The notes: generated by a model not told the origin, from the letters alone. A stretch of DNA of 9,276 nt from an uncultured Bacteroidota bacterium (GCA_903953615.1 CAJBKH010000193.1:1-9276), one strand, 5' to 3'; counted from the first letter of the stretch, positions 1 through 7,561 are shown. Numbers and translations: made by a program.

Positions 1-443
1 GTATTGCCTTGTTCGCCTAGATTTAAAAATTCTTGCACACACAACACATCGGGTTTTAGTTCATTGATTTTTTCAACCATTTCTGGCACATACCATTTCG
101 ATTGGTAATAGCCAAAGAGGGCAGTGTTGTAAGATACTATTTTTAATTGGTGGTCCTTGTTTTCGGTACTGCTTTTTTCGGAATTAAATTGCACCGTATG
201 TTGAATATGAGAATATCCAATCAATAAGGCAATGGCGCTGTACAAGGCCCTGCGATTGAACCTTAAGCCCCATACAATTACAAAGGCTAGGTTGATAATA
301 ATAAGGAAAGGGAAGGCGAGACCTAAAAAAACAATGGGCCAAAAATCTTTGGGACTGATAATCGTAGAGGCATACGAACCCAATAGCAAAACAATGGCTA
401 GTACATTAAATGAGAATACAATTTTTTTTAAAAATTTTATCAA
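1..443 (-). CDS. Membrane-anchored endonuclease/exonuclease/phosphatase (EEP) family protein, N-terminal part
   Basis: The gene runs off the left edge, leaving 147 N-terminal residues. Three hydrophobic segments (about residues 7-25, 36-58 and 66-79) form a membrane domain. The EEP fold then begins: KIVSYNTALFG at 101-111 holds the N-terminal metal/substrate Asn (N106), and KPDVLCVQEF at 130-139 holds the metal-binding Glu (E138). The rest of the catalytic domain lies outside the window. EEP proteins are metal-dependent phosphoesterases acting on nucleic acids, phospholipids or inositol phosphates; the substrate cannot be told here. The frame is the same as that of the upstream rhomboid gene, whose TAA ends at 450. 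No ATG occurs before residue 122, so the start must be a rare codon. I chose TTG at 443-441, with AGGA at 457-454 ten bases upstream; ATT at 446 or 449 is possible. It is almost certainly co-transcribed with the rhomboid gene. Family assignment is firm, the start is not. Confidence 0.85.
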   Translation of the reverse strand, partial: MIKFLKKIVFSFNVLAIVLLLGSYASTIISPKDFWPIVFLGLAFPFLIIINLAFVIVWGLRFNRRALYSAIALLIGYSHIQHTVQFNSEKSSTENKDHQLKIVSYNTALFGYYQSKWYVPEMVEKINELKPDVLCVQEFLNLGEQGN

Positions 444-449
444 AATAAT

Positions 450-1319
450 TTATTCCTGACTGGCCTTGAAAAGGATTTCTTTTTCTTGTTTACTTAATTT
501 ATCGTAGCCATTCTTCGAAATTTTATCGAGAATGATATCAATGTCTTCTTGTGATGGTTTGTAACTCTTGTTTTTGTTATTGCTGCTCAAATGCTCGTTT
601 TGATGATAGGTTTTTACCTTCACTTTAAAACGTGTTTCATCGGGCATTTTGTTGTTGCCCAATTCTGGAATGCTAAATCTGAGGCGACCTTGGCGATACC
701 TCGCAAATAAAAAACCAAACAAGGCGCCACCAATGTGGGCAATATGGCCACCAGCATTGCCATTGGTAATAGAGATTAAATCTAATACTAAAAATACCAC
801 GGCAAGCCATACCAATCTTATTTGAATAATTCCAAATAAAGCCATTCTTAAATTGGGCGCATACGTGGCCGATGCAAATAATACCGCCATAATGCAGCCA
901 CTAGCACCTACCAAAGTTGATTCCATGCCATTGAACACAGGGAATAAAACATTGCTCACTAAAAAGAGAACACCGCCAATTAAACCACCAAAAATATAAA
1001 CCCGCCAAGCATCACTCTGCTTAAAAAAATCATTGAATATATTGCCAGTAAAATACAACATCAACATGTTGAACAATAAATGGAAGGGTCCTGCGTGTAC
1101 AAATTCGTAGGTGATTAAGGTCCATGGCGCATGTAATAAATGCTGTGGACTGGAATTAAGCGCTAGGTATACACTTGTAAAATCGGATTTTATTTTAAAT
1201 AAAAACAATACCAATTCATACAGCCCTATCGTTACAAAGGCAATAACATTCACAACAATAATCTTAATAAAAGGACTACCGTGTTTAAATTGGAACTTAA
1301 CTTCTTCAATTAGATTCAT
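450..1319 (-). CDS. Rhomboid-family intramembrane serine protease with C-terminal helical tail
   Basis: The protein has 289 residues and cleaves membrane-protein substrates within the bilayer. Visible rhomboid hallmarks are WTLITYEFVHAG (66-77), an HxxxN pair in the second core helix (H80, N84), the nucleophile motif GASG with Ser140, and the second catalytic residue in GHIAHIGG (His195). About six hydrophobic helices fill residues 18-206, the size of a minimal bacterial rhomboid core. A soluble polar linker (about 210-255) leads to a tail of about 30 residues, DIILDKISKNGYDKLSKQEK (259-278 and following), which resembles the small helical domain (DUF6576-like, from memory) often found at the end of Bacteroidota rhomboids. 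All catalytic residues are present, so it should be active. Its substrates are unknown. The downstream EEP gene begins within a few bases of its stop, a neighbourhood I recall as common in this phylum. Confidence 0.95.
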   Translation of the reverse strand: MNLIEEVKFQFKHGSPFIKIIVVNVIAFVTIGLYELVLFLFKIKSDFTSVYLALNSSPQHLLHAPWTLITYEFVHAGPFHLLFNMLMLYFTGNIFNDFFKQSDAWRVYIFGGLIGGVLFLVSNVLFPVFNGMESTLVGASGCIMAVLFASATYAPNLRMALFGIIQIRLVWLAVVFLVLDLISITNGNAGGHIAHIGGALFGFLFARYRQGRLRFSIPELGNNKMPDETRFKVKVKTYHQNEHLSSNNKNKSYKPSQEDIDIILDKISKNGYDKLSKQEKEILFKASQE

Positions 1320-1379
1320 GGCTAGTTTGTATCTAATATAACACTTCTAGAAGCCTATTTGTTGTATAAGCAGCTAAAT

Positions 1380-2873
1380 TTATTCAAATTTTACGAGAAT
1401 AAGCTCAAAAGATTTAAGCGCCATTCTCACTATCAATGGGTTATTAATATCATTCAAATACCAAATGACTTCTTGTCCATCTGATATTTTAATACAATCA
1501 ACCAACAAAGGTTGGTTTTTGCTGTCAAATACTTCTACTTGCTCGTGACCAGCATAACCAAATCTGCTGCTCGTAAAACCATCGGTTGCAACATAAGTAA
1601 TAGAATCTTTGGTCATTTCTTTGAATTGCTTTTTGCTCAACCATACAGTCGACTTAGAATTCAATACATCGTATCCTTTGTTGTCGAAATAATTTTGTTG
1701 TGCGAAAGTAGAATCAAGTGCTGCTTTTGTTAAAACCACTTTACCAGAATCCATGGCTGCAGGATTAATGCCACGGTACCATGTGAATCTGATTTCGTTG
1801 TTATAATCGAATTGGGTAGGCGCCACAATAAAGGTATTGCCTTTAATGTCGTAAGTTAATTTTGAACCAACAGCTACTGGAATAGTCTTCGTTAAATTAG
1901 AACAGTATTCAGAAATATCAAACGCAAAATCTTCTGAGTTAAAACGGATTTCTTTGGCTACATCGCATAGTGATTCTGTTTGACCGATGCTCTTCAAATA
2001 TTTTATTTTTAATTTCTTAATGCCGATATCACCAGGGTAAATGCTAGTCAACGAATCGATATCGTCTTTCACATCGTTCTGACCCATTTCCATTTTATAG
2101 GTGGCGCGCATGTACATGCAGGTATAGCGATCTTCGCCTTTTAATTGACCCATTAAACCACCAATGGTGTTAATGGCTTCTTGTTTTTGACCGAGCTCAT
2201 ATTGGCAACGGGCATAAGGCAACTTTAATATGTTACGAGAGGTGGTGTCTTTCCAATATTTATTAAAACCGATTTCAAAATAATGAATGGCTTCTTCATA
2301 GTTGCCACCAACCGCTGCTACCAATCCTAATGAAGCATAGCCTTCGCCAGCTCTGCTTGCCAATAAAATAGATTTGCGGCACAATACCCTTTTTAAACTG
2401 TCACTAAAGAACATGTAGGTTAGGTGGTTCACAGCAAACTGAGAATAGATTTCTGGTTCTTTCGGATTGTATTTATAAATTAAATCCAAGTTTTTCCAAA
2501 TCTCTGCAGTGTTATCTGCAAACATGGCCATGTTGGCTCTTAACATAAAAGCATCTTTGTTTTTAGGATCGAGTACCAATATTTTTTTTACAGTGGCTTC
2601 GCATTCTTTGTCTTTGTTAGCTTTGTATTGCTCGTAGGCTTGATCCACTAATTTAACAACCGCTGGGTTTGCTTTTTTTACTACCGGTGCAACTGGTTTG
2701 GGTTTAGCAGCTGGCGTAGTCGTTTTAGGTTTAGCCGCTGCAGCCGTTGTCGTCTTAGGTTTGGCTGCTGGCGCTTTTGGTTTAGGTGCTTGGGCAAATA
2801 CCAAAGCGGGTAATAATAGTAGGCACAATAAAGCGTTTTTGAAAGGAAAACAAATCGTTTGCGGTAAGTTCAT
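1380..2873 (-). CDS. Secreted TPR-repeat protein with Lys/Pro/Ala/Thr-rich linker and beta-rich C-terminal domain
   Basis: The protein has 497 residues and no assigned function. A Sec signal peptide occupies about residues 1-27, with likely cleavage at VFA|Q, so the protein is periplasmic or surface-exposed. Residues 29-69 are a low-complexity basic linker built from variants of AAKPKTTT and AAKPKP, encoded by an imperfect repeat at about 2667-2789. Residues 70-310 are helical with tetratricopeptide character; the clearest units are AYEQYKANKDKECEATVKKI (79-98) followed by LDPKNKDAF, and GYASLGLVAAVGGNYEEAIH (178-197). TPRs normally bind proteins. From about 335 to the end lies a non-TPR, probably beta-rich domain with no recognised catalytic motif (TWYRG at 364-368, VWLSKK at 410-415). 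It stands alone, with gaps of 158 bases to purA upstream and 60 to the rhomboid gene downstream. An envelope-assembly or scaffold role is only a guess. Confidence 0.85.
   Translation of the reverse strand: MNLPQTICFPFKNALLCLLLLPALVFAQAPKPKAPAAKPKTTTAAAAKPKTTTPAAKPKPVAPVVKKANPAVVKLVDQAYEQYKANKDKECEATVKKILVLDPKNKDAFMLRANMAMFADNTAEIWKNLDLIYKYNPKEPEIYSQFAVNHLTYMFFSDSLKRVLCRKSILLASRAGEGYASLGLVAAVGGNYEEAIHYFEIGFNKYWKDTTSRNILKLPYARCQYELGQKQEAINTIGGLMGQLKGEDRYTCMYMRATYKMEMGQNDVKDDIDSLTSIYPGDIGIKKLKIKYLKSIGQTESLCDVAKEIRFNSEDFAFDISEYCSNLTKTIPVAVGSKLTYDIKGNTFIVAPTQFDYNNEIRFTWYRGINPAAMDSGKVVLTKAALDSTFAQQNYFDNKGYDVLNSKSTVWLSKKQFKEMTKDSITYVATDGFTSSRFGYAGHEQVEVFDSKNQPLLVDCIKISDGQEVIWYLNDINNPLIVRMALKSFELILVKFE
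2667..2789 (-). repeat. Low-complexity coding repeat (Lys/Pro/Ala/Thr linker)
   Basis: On the minus strand the codons for residues 29-69 of the TPR protein form an imperfect repeat, giving AAKPKTTT-like units two to three times. The reverse frame stays open because of this composition. Such a linker probably acts as a flexible spacer between the signal peptide and the TPR domain, and copy number could vary between strains. Confidence 0.6.
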
Positions 2874-2926
2874 TTTAAATTATTGGATTGGATACTTGGT
2901 TATGGTTGAGTACAATATTCTTTATT

Positions 2927-2934
2927 CAAACCTA
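2927..2934 (-). promoter_or_regulatory. Possible Bacteroidota -7 box for the TPR gene
   Basis: Read on the minus strand this is TAGGTTTG, a full match to the TAnnTTTG -7 element used by the Bacteroidota primary sigma factor. It lies 53 bases upstream of the ATG. A TTTG that could act as the -33 element is at 2952-2949, only 14 bases away, which is shorter than the usual spacing of about 19-21. Confidence 0.4.
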
Positions 2935-3031
2935 CAAATTATTTTTGCCAAAAAATAGGGTGTGTTCGAAATATTTTATGAAATACTGTAATTATTCGAG
3001 TAAAATTAAAAGCGTTAAAAGCTTACTGTTA

Positions 3032-4300
3032 TTAAGAAATAATGGTTTGCTCTCTGTCTGGTCCAACAGAAATAATATTGATAGGCATGCCCAAAGCAGT
3101 TTCGATATACGTAATATAGTCGTGGAAGTTCTTAGGTAATTCGCTCTTGGTGCGGCAAATGGTAAGGTCTTCGGTCCAGCCTTTGAAAGATTCATAAACA
3201 GGCTCTACCGTTTCATTGCATAAATCGAAAGGCACATGGGTGGTTACTTCGCCATTCACTTTATAGCCAGTGCAAACTTTTACTTCTTCAAAGCCGCTCA
3301 ATACGTCGCTCTTCATCATAATTAAATAGTTCACACCACTTAACATGATGGCATATTTTAAAGCCACTAAATCTATCCATCCACAACGTCTTGGGCGACC
3401 AGTGGTAGCACCAAATTCATTGCCTTTTTTTCTTAGGTTTTCACCCACTTCGTCTTCCAATTCAGTAGGGAAAGGACCACTGCCCACACGGGTGCAATAC
3501 GCTTTGAAAATGCCGTAGACTTGACCGATTTTTTGAGGGGCAAAACCCAAGCCGTTCGGAGCGCCACCACTAATGGTATTGCTAGAAGTAACATAGGGAT
3601 AGCTACCGAAATCGATGTCTAACATACTGCCTTGTGCACCTTCTGCTAATATTTTTTTACTTGTTACCCAATCATTGATTAAGTATTCGGTATCGGCCAT
3701 TTGAAAGGTTTTAAGATACTCGCAAGCCTCGAAAAATTCGGCTTCTAAAACGGCTAAATCAAAATCGGTATAACCTAAAAATCCAATCAGACTCAAGTGT
3801 TCTGTTTTGATTTTTTCGTATTTGGTTTTAAAATCTTTGGTAGTGATATCGCCAATCCTTAGGCCGTTTCTACCAATCTTGTCGCGGTAGGTAGGACCAA
3901 TACCTCTAAGGGTTGAGCCAATTTTGCTATCGCCTTTTGAATGTTCGCTAGCGGCATCTAATAAGCGGTGGGTTGGTAATATAAGGTGGGCTTTTTTCGA
4001 GAAAATTAAATTTGCTCTTACATCGGCACCTGCCAATTCAACGCGTTCTATCTCTGCTTTGATTCTTACAGGATCTACAACAACGCCATTGCCAATTATA
4101 TTTTTACATGCACTGTGAAAAATACCAGAGGGTATGGTGTTCAGAACATGGGTTTGACCATTAAATTTTAAAGAGTGACCAGCGTTTGGTCCCCCTTGAA
4201 AGCGGGCTACAATATCGTATTGCGGGGTCAGGAAATCTGCAATCTTACCTTTTCCTTCATCGCCCCATTGTAGGCCCAGCACTATATCTATTTTATTCAT
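3032..4300 (-). CDS. purA: Adenylosuccinate synthase
   Basis: PurA joins IMP and aspartate using GTP to make adenylosuccinate, the first committed step from IMP to AMP, in the cytoplasm. The 422 residues are close to the usual bacterial length of about 430. Visible motifs are the GTP-binding loop and catalytic Asp in WGDEGKGK (12-19; D14), NAGH (39-42) with the catalytic His42, the IMP-binding segment GSTLRGIGPTYRDK (128-141), the Asp-binding loop TTGRPRRCGW (299-308), and the C-terminal guanine-binding SVGPDREQT (411-419). All key residues are present, so it should be functional. The ATG lies inside the last codons of the upstream fur-like gene (8-base overlap), so the two are translated from one mRNA and probably coupled. 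No strong terminator follows the stop. Alternative functions are very unlikely. Confidence 0.99.
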   Translation of the reverse strand: MNKIDIVLGLQWGDEGKGKIADFLTPQYDIVARFQGGPNAGHSLKFNGQTHVLNTIPSGIFHSACKNIIGNGVVVDPVRIKAEIERVELAGADVRANLIFSKKAHLILPTHRLLDAASEHSKGDSKIGSTLRGIGPTYRDKIGRNGLRIGDITTKDFKTKYEKIKTEHLSLIGFLGYTDFDLAVLEAEFFEACEYLKTFQMADTEYLINDWVTSKKILAEGAQGSMLDIDFGSYPYVTSSNTISGGAPNGLGFAPQKIGQVYGIFKAYCTRVGSGPFPTELEDEVGENLRKKGNEFGATTGRPRRCGWIDLVALKYAIMLSGVNYLIMMKSDVLSGFEEVKVCTGYKVNGEVTTHVPFDLCNETVEPVYESFKGWTEDLTICRTKSELPKNFHDYITYIETALGMPINIISVGPDREQTIIS

Positions 4301-4793
4301 CTTTATGGATAACTTCTAAATTACAACTTTTACAAATATTATTTTCATCGACTATCGGATTGCCGTAAAGGTGTAAGGAATGGTGCGAAACATTAAAGCC
4401 CAACAAATTGCCCATGGTAGAGTTGATTTGTTGAATGCGGGGATCGCAAAATTCTAATAATTTGTTACAGCTTAAACATATGAGGTGGTCGTGTTGACGG
4501 AAACCGAAACTTTGCTCATACATGGCAATGTTCTGACCGAATTGGTGGCGCTTTACCAAGTTACAATCCAAGAGCAAATCGAGGGTGTTGTATACGGTAG
4601 CGCGACTCACATGGTAGTTTCTATTTTTCATTTGGATGAAGAGGGTATCAACATCGAAATGGTTTTTGTGGGTATAAATTTCATCGAGTATGGCGTAGCG
4701 TTCAGGGGTTTTACGTTGCTTTTTCTTTTCGAGATAAGCCGTAAATATTTTCCTGACTTCCATTTTAGTTTCCGATAATTTATCCTCTTTCAT
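4293..4793 (-). CDS. Fur-family metal-responsive transcriptional regulator
   Basis: The product is a dimeric winged-helix DNA-binding protein of the Fur/Zur/PerR family, 166 residues from the ATG at 4793. An in-frame TTG at 4805 would add four residues, and positions below are counted from it. The recognition helix lies in SRATVYNTLDLL (67-78). The metal-sensing segment QHDHLIC has Q104 where E. coli Fur has the first His of HHDH, but keeps H105, D106 and H107. Two Cys pairs, C110/C113 (CLSC) and C158/C161 (CKSC), form the structural zinc site, and HHSLHLYG (141-148) supplies further ligands. Which metal or signal it senses (iron, zinc, manganese or peroxide) cannot be decided from sequence. 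It overlaps purA by 8 bases (ATGAATAA), an arrangement I recall as recurrent in Bacteroidota. It may regulate its own operon, but I found no convincing Fur-type palindrome upstream. Confidence 0.93.
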   Translation of the reverse strand: MKEDKLSETKMEVRKIFTAYLEKKKQRKTPERYAILDEIYTHKNHFDVDTLFIQMKNRNYHVSRATVYNTLDLLLDCNLVKRHQFGQNIAMYEQSFGFRQHDHLICLSCNKLLEFCDPRIQQINSTMGNLLGFNVSHHSLHLYGNPIVDENNICKSCNLEVIHKDE

Positions 4794-4900
4794 TACTTGT
4801 GGCAATAAATAAAGGGCAAATTTCGCTAAAAGAAAACGAATATACTAATGCGTTGGAAAGATTGTATTAACAAGTTAACAGATTATTTTTTATGTGCAAA

Positions 4901-6100
4901 TTAATGCGCCACAAAAGGATCCGAAAACTTAGGGTTGGTGGTCAAGTTGCGATCAGTTAAAGTATTCAAGAAACTAATCAAGGCCATCTTCTCACCTTCG
5001 CTCATGTTCAATGGTTTGGCAACCCCATTGGCTTTGAATTTCTCGTCTAAGCTAGGGTGGTTTTTAATGCCATGGCTGTAGTGATTCAAAACATCATTCA
5101 AAGTTTTAAAACGACCGTCGTGCATATAAGGGCCAGTTAAAGCAATGTTTCTTAAACTTGGTATTTTGAATTTACCTGCGCCTCTGCCATTGTCTTTGTA
5201 AACAAAGTCGAGACCAATATTGGCAGTACCTCTTGGGTTACTGGGGTCGTTGTCGTTTCCAAAGCCACTGCCACCATAACCGCCCCCTACAAAATCGGGT
5301 GCCGAAAAGTTAGAACCCGCATGGCATTGCGAACATTTAAAGGCTTCGCTAAAAAACAATTTTTTACCTTCTATTTCCAATGCTGTAAAGTTAGTTGGCG
5401 TTACCTGAGAAGGGTCGCCTATCTTGCCGAATGGTCCTTTCATGCCTTCATCAAATTTTGATTGTTTAGAGAATAGGCAATTCACAAAGTGGGTCATGGC
5501 CAAGGCTATTTTATCTTTGGTGATAACATTCGAACCGAAGGCTTGGAAAAATAATTCAGGATAGTAGGCAGTTGCTGCTAATTTAGATTCTAACATCTGG
5601 TCTGTTTCCATGCCCATTTCTAAGTGGTTAAATACTGGCATCATGGATAATTCCATAGGCGATTGCGCGCGAGAATCCCAGAACATGTTGTTGTTGTGGA
5701 CCGCATTTTGAATCGCCATCGAATTACGTGGTGTAACCCTGTCACTAAAGCCTATACTCGCTGCTACATTATCGGCAAAGCCCAAAGCTTGCTTGTGGCA
5801 AGAGCCGCAAGAAATGGTATTGTTAATGCTGAGTTTGGTATCGTAAAAAAGCACACGGCCTAAAGTCACACTTTGGTTGCTTACCATAGTGTTCGACTCA
5901 TCGTGAATCAATTCGGTGATGTCCATGATTTGCCCGCCTTCTTCAACGCTTATGTATTCAAAAGGAGTAGAAGGGAGGATAGGGGTTTCGGAGCGAGAAG
6001 TAGCAACGGATTGCGACTTTTTACAAGCAGAAAAAATCATCACAACTGTAGCACAGAGGATGAATAATACTTTGACTGATAGGATGGTTGAATTTTTCAT
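4901..6100 (-). CDS. Di-haem cytochrome c peroxidase / MauG-family lipoprotein
   Basis: The protein has 399 residues. The lipoprotein signal peptide ends in IFSAC, making Cys26 the likely lipidated residue, so it is membrane-anchored in the periplasm or outer membrane. Two haem c sites, CGSCH (98-102) and CSQCH (256-260), lie in the two-domain order of bacterial cytochrome c peroxidases. Further family motifs are FWDSRAQSPMEL (140-151), with NHLEMGM soon after, and FKIPSLRNIALTGPYMHDGRF (311-331). Typical members reduce H2O2 to water with electrons from small cytochromes or quinols; MauG relatives instead oxidise protein side chains. At the position of the Met axial ligand of classical CcpA enzymes this protein has Tyr341 (VLNHYSHG), as in MauG-like members, so peroxidase activity should not be assumed. 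It is preceded by a possible promoter and stands alone, although the upstream beta-barrel gene ends only 29 bases away. Confidence 0.93.
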   Translation of the reverse strand: MKNSTILSVKVLFILCATVVMIFSACKKSQSVATSRSETPILPSTPFEYISVEEGGQIMDITELIHDESNTMVSNQSVTLGRVLFYDTKLSINNTISCGSCHKQALGFADNVAASIGFSDRVTPRNSMAIQNAVHNNNMFWDSRAQSPMELSMMPVFNHLEMGMETDQMLESKLAATAYYPELFFQAFGSNVITKDKIALAMTHFVNCLFSKQSKFDEGMKGPFGKIGDPSQVTPTNFTALEIEGKKLFFSEAFKCSQCHAGSNFSAPDFVGGGYGGSGFGNDNDPSNPRGTANIGLDFVYKDNGRGAGKFKIPSLRNIALTGPYMHDGRFKTLNDVLNHYSHGIKNHPSLDEKFKANGVAKPLNMSEGEKMALISFLNTLTDRNLTTNPKFSDPFVAH

Positions 6101-6120
6101 ATTCAGAAGGTTGCTTAGTT

Positions 6121-6128
6121 CAAATATA
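6121..6128 (-). promoter_or_regulatory. Possible -7 box for the di-haem peroxidase gene
   Basis: The minus strand reads TATATTTG, a full match to TAnnTTTG, 20 bases before the ATG. This implies a transcript start about 13-15 bases before the gene. No TTG or TTTG lies at the normal -33 distance, so the call rests on one element. It lies directly beyond the stop of the upstream beta-barrel gene. Confidence 0.35.
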
Positions 6129-6129
6129 C

Positions 6130-6714
6130 TTAATTTTTATTGGAAATATTATAATGGGCCATAATATTGATGGGTGGGTCGATTTTGAAGATGAGGCCGC
6201 CATCGTCGACATCGAGGCCAAGGCGAAGGCTAGATTCTATGGACAGAGAAAAAGTAGGGTTAACGGCATATTCAACACCATAGTGCCAACCAAATCCAAA
6301 GAAATATTCATCTTGAAAGGAGGCCGAACGGAAACGCTGAAAACCTGGTGATACAATATTCAATTGGATGCCAAAACCTTGAAAATATTGCCATTTGTTG
6401 GAAATAGATTTTCTTCGATCTGTTTCAGCAGAAAGATACAAGACTTGGTTGCTATTGCCGCCATCGAGTGATAAGCCAAAGCCTGCGCGGAAGCCACGGT
6501 TTTGCGGATTGTACCAACGCGACATAATAGAGGCATTGGTGGCAGTTATTTTATTTTGATTGAAGGGCACAAATTGCGATAATAACAAGTTACTGTTAAA
6601 GCCTACATACCGCTTTTTTGTATTGTTGTTACTGTGCAAACTGTCGTTGAGTGCATATAATGAACTACCCGCAGTTAGAAAGAATGCAAGCAATAGTAAA
6701 TAAAGTTGGCGCAT
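6130..6714 (-). CDS. Outer-membrane beta-barrel-like protein, second of a tandem pair
   Basis: This 194-residue protein of unknown function has a signal peptide at about residues 1-21 (SLYA|L), so it is exported. The mature part alternates polar and aromatic/hydrophobic residues in short runs (FRAGFGLSLDG at 75-85, VLYLSAETD at 91-99, WHYGVEYAVNPTFSLSIESS at 143-162), the pattern of beta-hairpins in small outer-membrane barrels. It shares two landmarks in the same order with the upstream neighbour: an RRK-S-K-W/F segment (100-108) followed by an aromatic and Gly-rich stretch, and a G-x-x-Y-x-x-(N/S)P-x-x-S-I-x-x-E-like strand pair (about 144-162). The ATG is two bases after the neighbour's stop, so the two are probably translationally coupled. 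No enzyme motif is visible. A porin-like or structural role is inference. Confidence 0.7.
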   Translation of the reverse strand: MRQLYLLLLAFFLTAGSSLYALNDSLHSNNNTKKRYVGFNSNLLLSQFVPFNQNKITATNASIMSRWYNPQNRGFRAGFGLSLDGGNSNQVLYLSAETDRRKSISNKWQYFQGFGIQLNIVSPGFQRFRSASFQDEYFFGFGWHYGVEYAVNPTFSLSIESSLRLGLDVDDGGLIFKIDPPINIMAHYNISNKN

Positions 6715-6716
6715 AC

Positions 6717-7403
6717 TTACAAGCGGATTAATAAAAAGATGGAAGATGGAGCGGAAGGACTAATGCTCGTTAAATTTCGGTTTTCGAAATAGGTGTAATT
6801 TTCACCACCGTCATTAGAAAATTTGCGTTGGATATTAATGAAGTTGACATAGAAATTGCCTTCTGTTAAGATACTGATTCTTGGTGAAAAATTATAGACA
6901 AATCCGCAAAAAGGACCAACGCCCCAGCCTTTTTGGGTGTTGTTGAAAATAGTAGAAATATTTGAACTAGAGAAAAAGTTAGTCGTATTGGTTTCATTGA
7001 TATCGTAATAATAGCGCGCATCAAGGCCGCCATAAAATTCAAACTTAGAACTCAATTTTCTGCGCCATTCGTAACCCACCAATGGTGCCCAGGAATTAAG
7101 GGTACTTATTTTAGAACTACCATTTAAATCTTCGGTCGAGCGGTTCACATTAAAATTAACCCCAAGGCGAATGGCATGGGTTTTATTTTTATTGCTGAGT
7201 TTAAGGCCAAATAAAAAGGGGTCTTCGAAAATGGTTTGGTTAATGCCATTGCCTGTAAAGCGACTGATGCTATTGGTAACATTCATGAGCACTTCTAAGC
7301 GGTTGTAGGTAATCGAAGTGCTGTCGGCCTGCGCCTTTGGTGTAAAAAAACAAAGCGTTAATAGGAGGATTAAACAAGGTTTGTATTTGGTGAGTAGGCT
7401 CAT
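6717..7403 (-). CDS. Outer-membrane beta-barrel-like protein, first of a tandem pair
   Basis: This 228-residue protein of unknown function has a signal peptide at about residues 1-26 (PKAQA|D). The mature part shows alternating beta-strand patterns (AIRLGVNFNVN at 77-87, FEFYGGLDARYYYDI at 121-135, GWGVGPFCGFVYNFSPRISI at 159-178) separated by Asn/Ser/Thr-rich loops at 136-156 and 194-212. It ends in SIFLLIRL, an amphipathic final strand as expected for insertion by the BAM machinery. The RRKLSSKF segment (114-121) and the following strands match the downstream gene product, so the two look like diverged tandem paralogues. A possible -7 box lies 20 bases upstream. The plain barrel shape resembles many small Bacteroidota outer-membrane proteins; no substrate can be proposed. 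Confidence 0.75.
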   Translation of the reverse strand: MSLLTKYKPCLILLLTLCFFTPKAQADSTSITYNRLEVLMNVTNSISRFTGNGINQTIFEDPFLFGLKLSNKNKTHAIRLGVNFNVNRSTEDLNGSSKISTLNSWAPLVGYEWRRKLSSKFEFYGGLDARYYYDINETNTTNFFSSSNISTIFNNTQKGWGVGPFCGFVYNFSPRISILTEGNFYVNFINIQRKFSNDGGENYTYFENRNLTSISPSAPSSIFLLIRL

Positions 7404-7422
7404 CGCGAAAGATTAATAAACT

Positions 7423-7430
7423 CAAAAATA
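7423..7430 (-). promoter_or_regulatory. Possible -7 box for the beta-barrel gene pair
   Basis: The minus strand reads TATTTTTG, a match to TAnnTTTG, 19 bases before the ATG at 7403. No TTG occurs on the minus strand in the -33 area (7431-7470), so support is limited to one motif in A+T-rich DNA. Confidence 0.3.
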
Positions 7431-7561
7431 GTTTTTTTATTGTTGAATAGAAAATTAATTTTTTGTTAAGGGGTGGTGCTTGGTTGGGGTTTTATATGTT
7501 GCCACTGATTCACTGATGAAATCTAATTTTAGTTCACAGATAGTTCGGTTTTAATAAGTAG

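Noticed and set aside
1344..1353. Ten-base palindrome CTTCTAGAAG between the TPR and rhomboid genes.
   Set aside because: Too short and without a T-run or partner site; expected by chance in a region of this size.
2698..2958. Plus-strand open frame with Gly/Ala/Val-rich product.
   Set aside because: It is the antisense shadow of the Lys/Pro/Ala/Thr linker of the TPR gene; composition alone keeps it open.
3003..3031. Possible terminator after purA (AAGC / GCTT around a short loop).
   Set aside because: Only four base pairs, weak pairing and no clean T-run in the right place.
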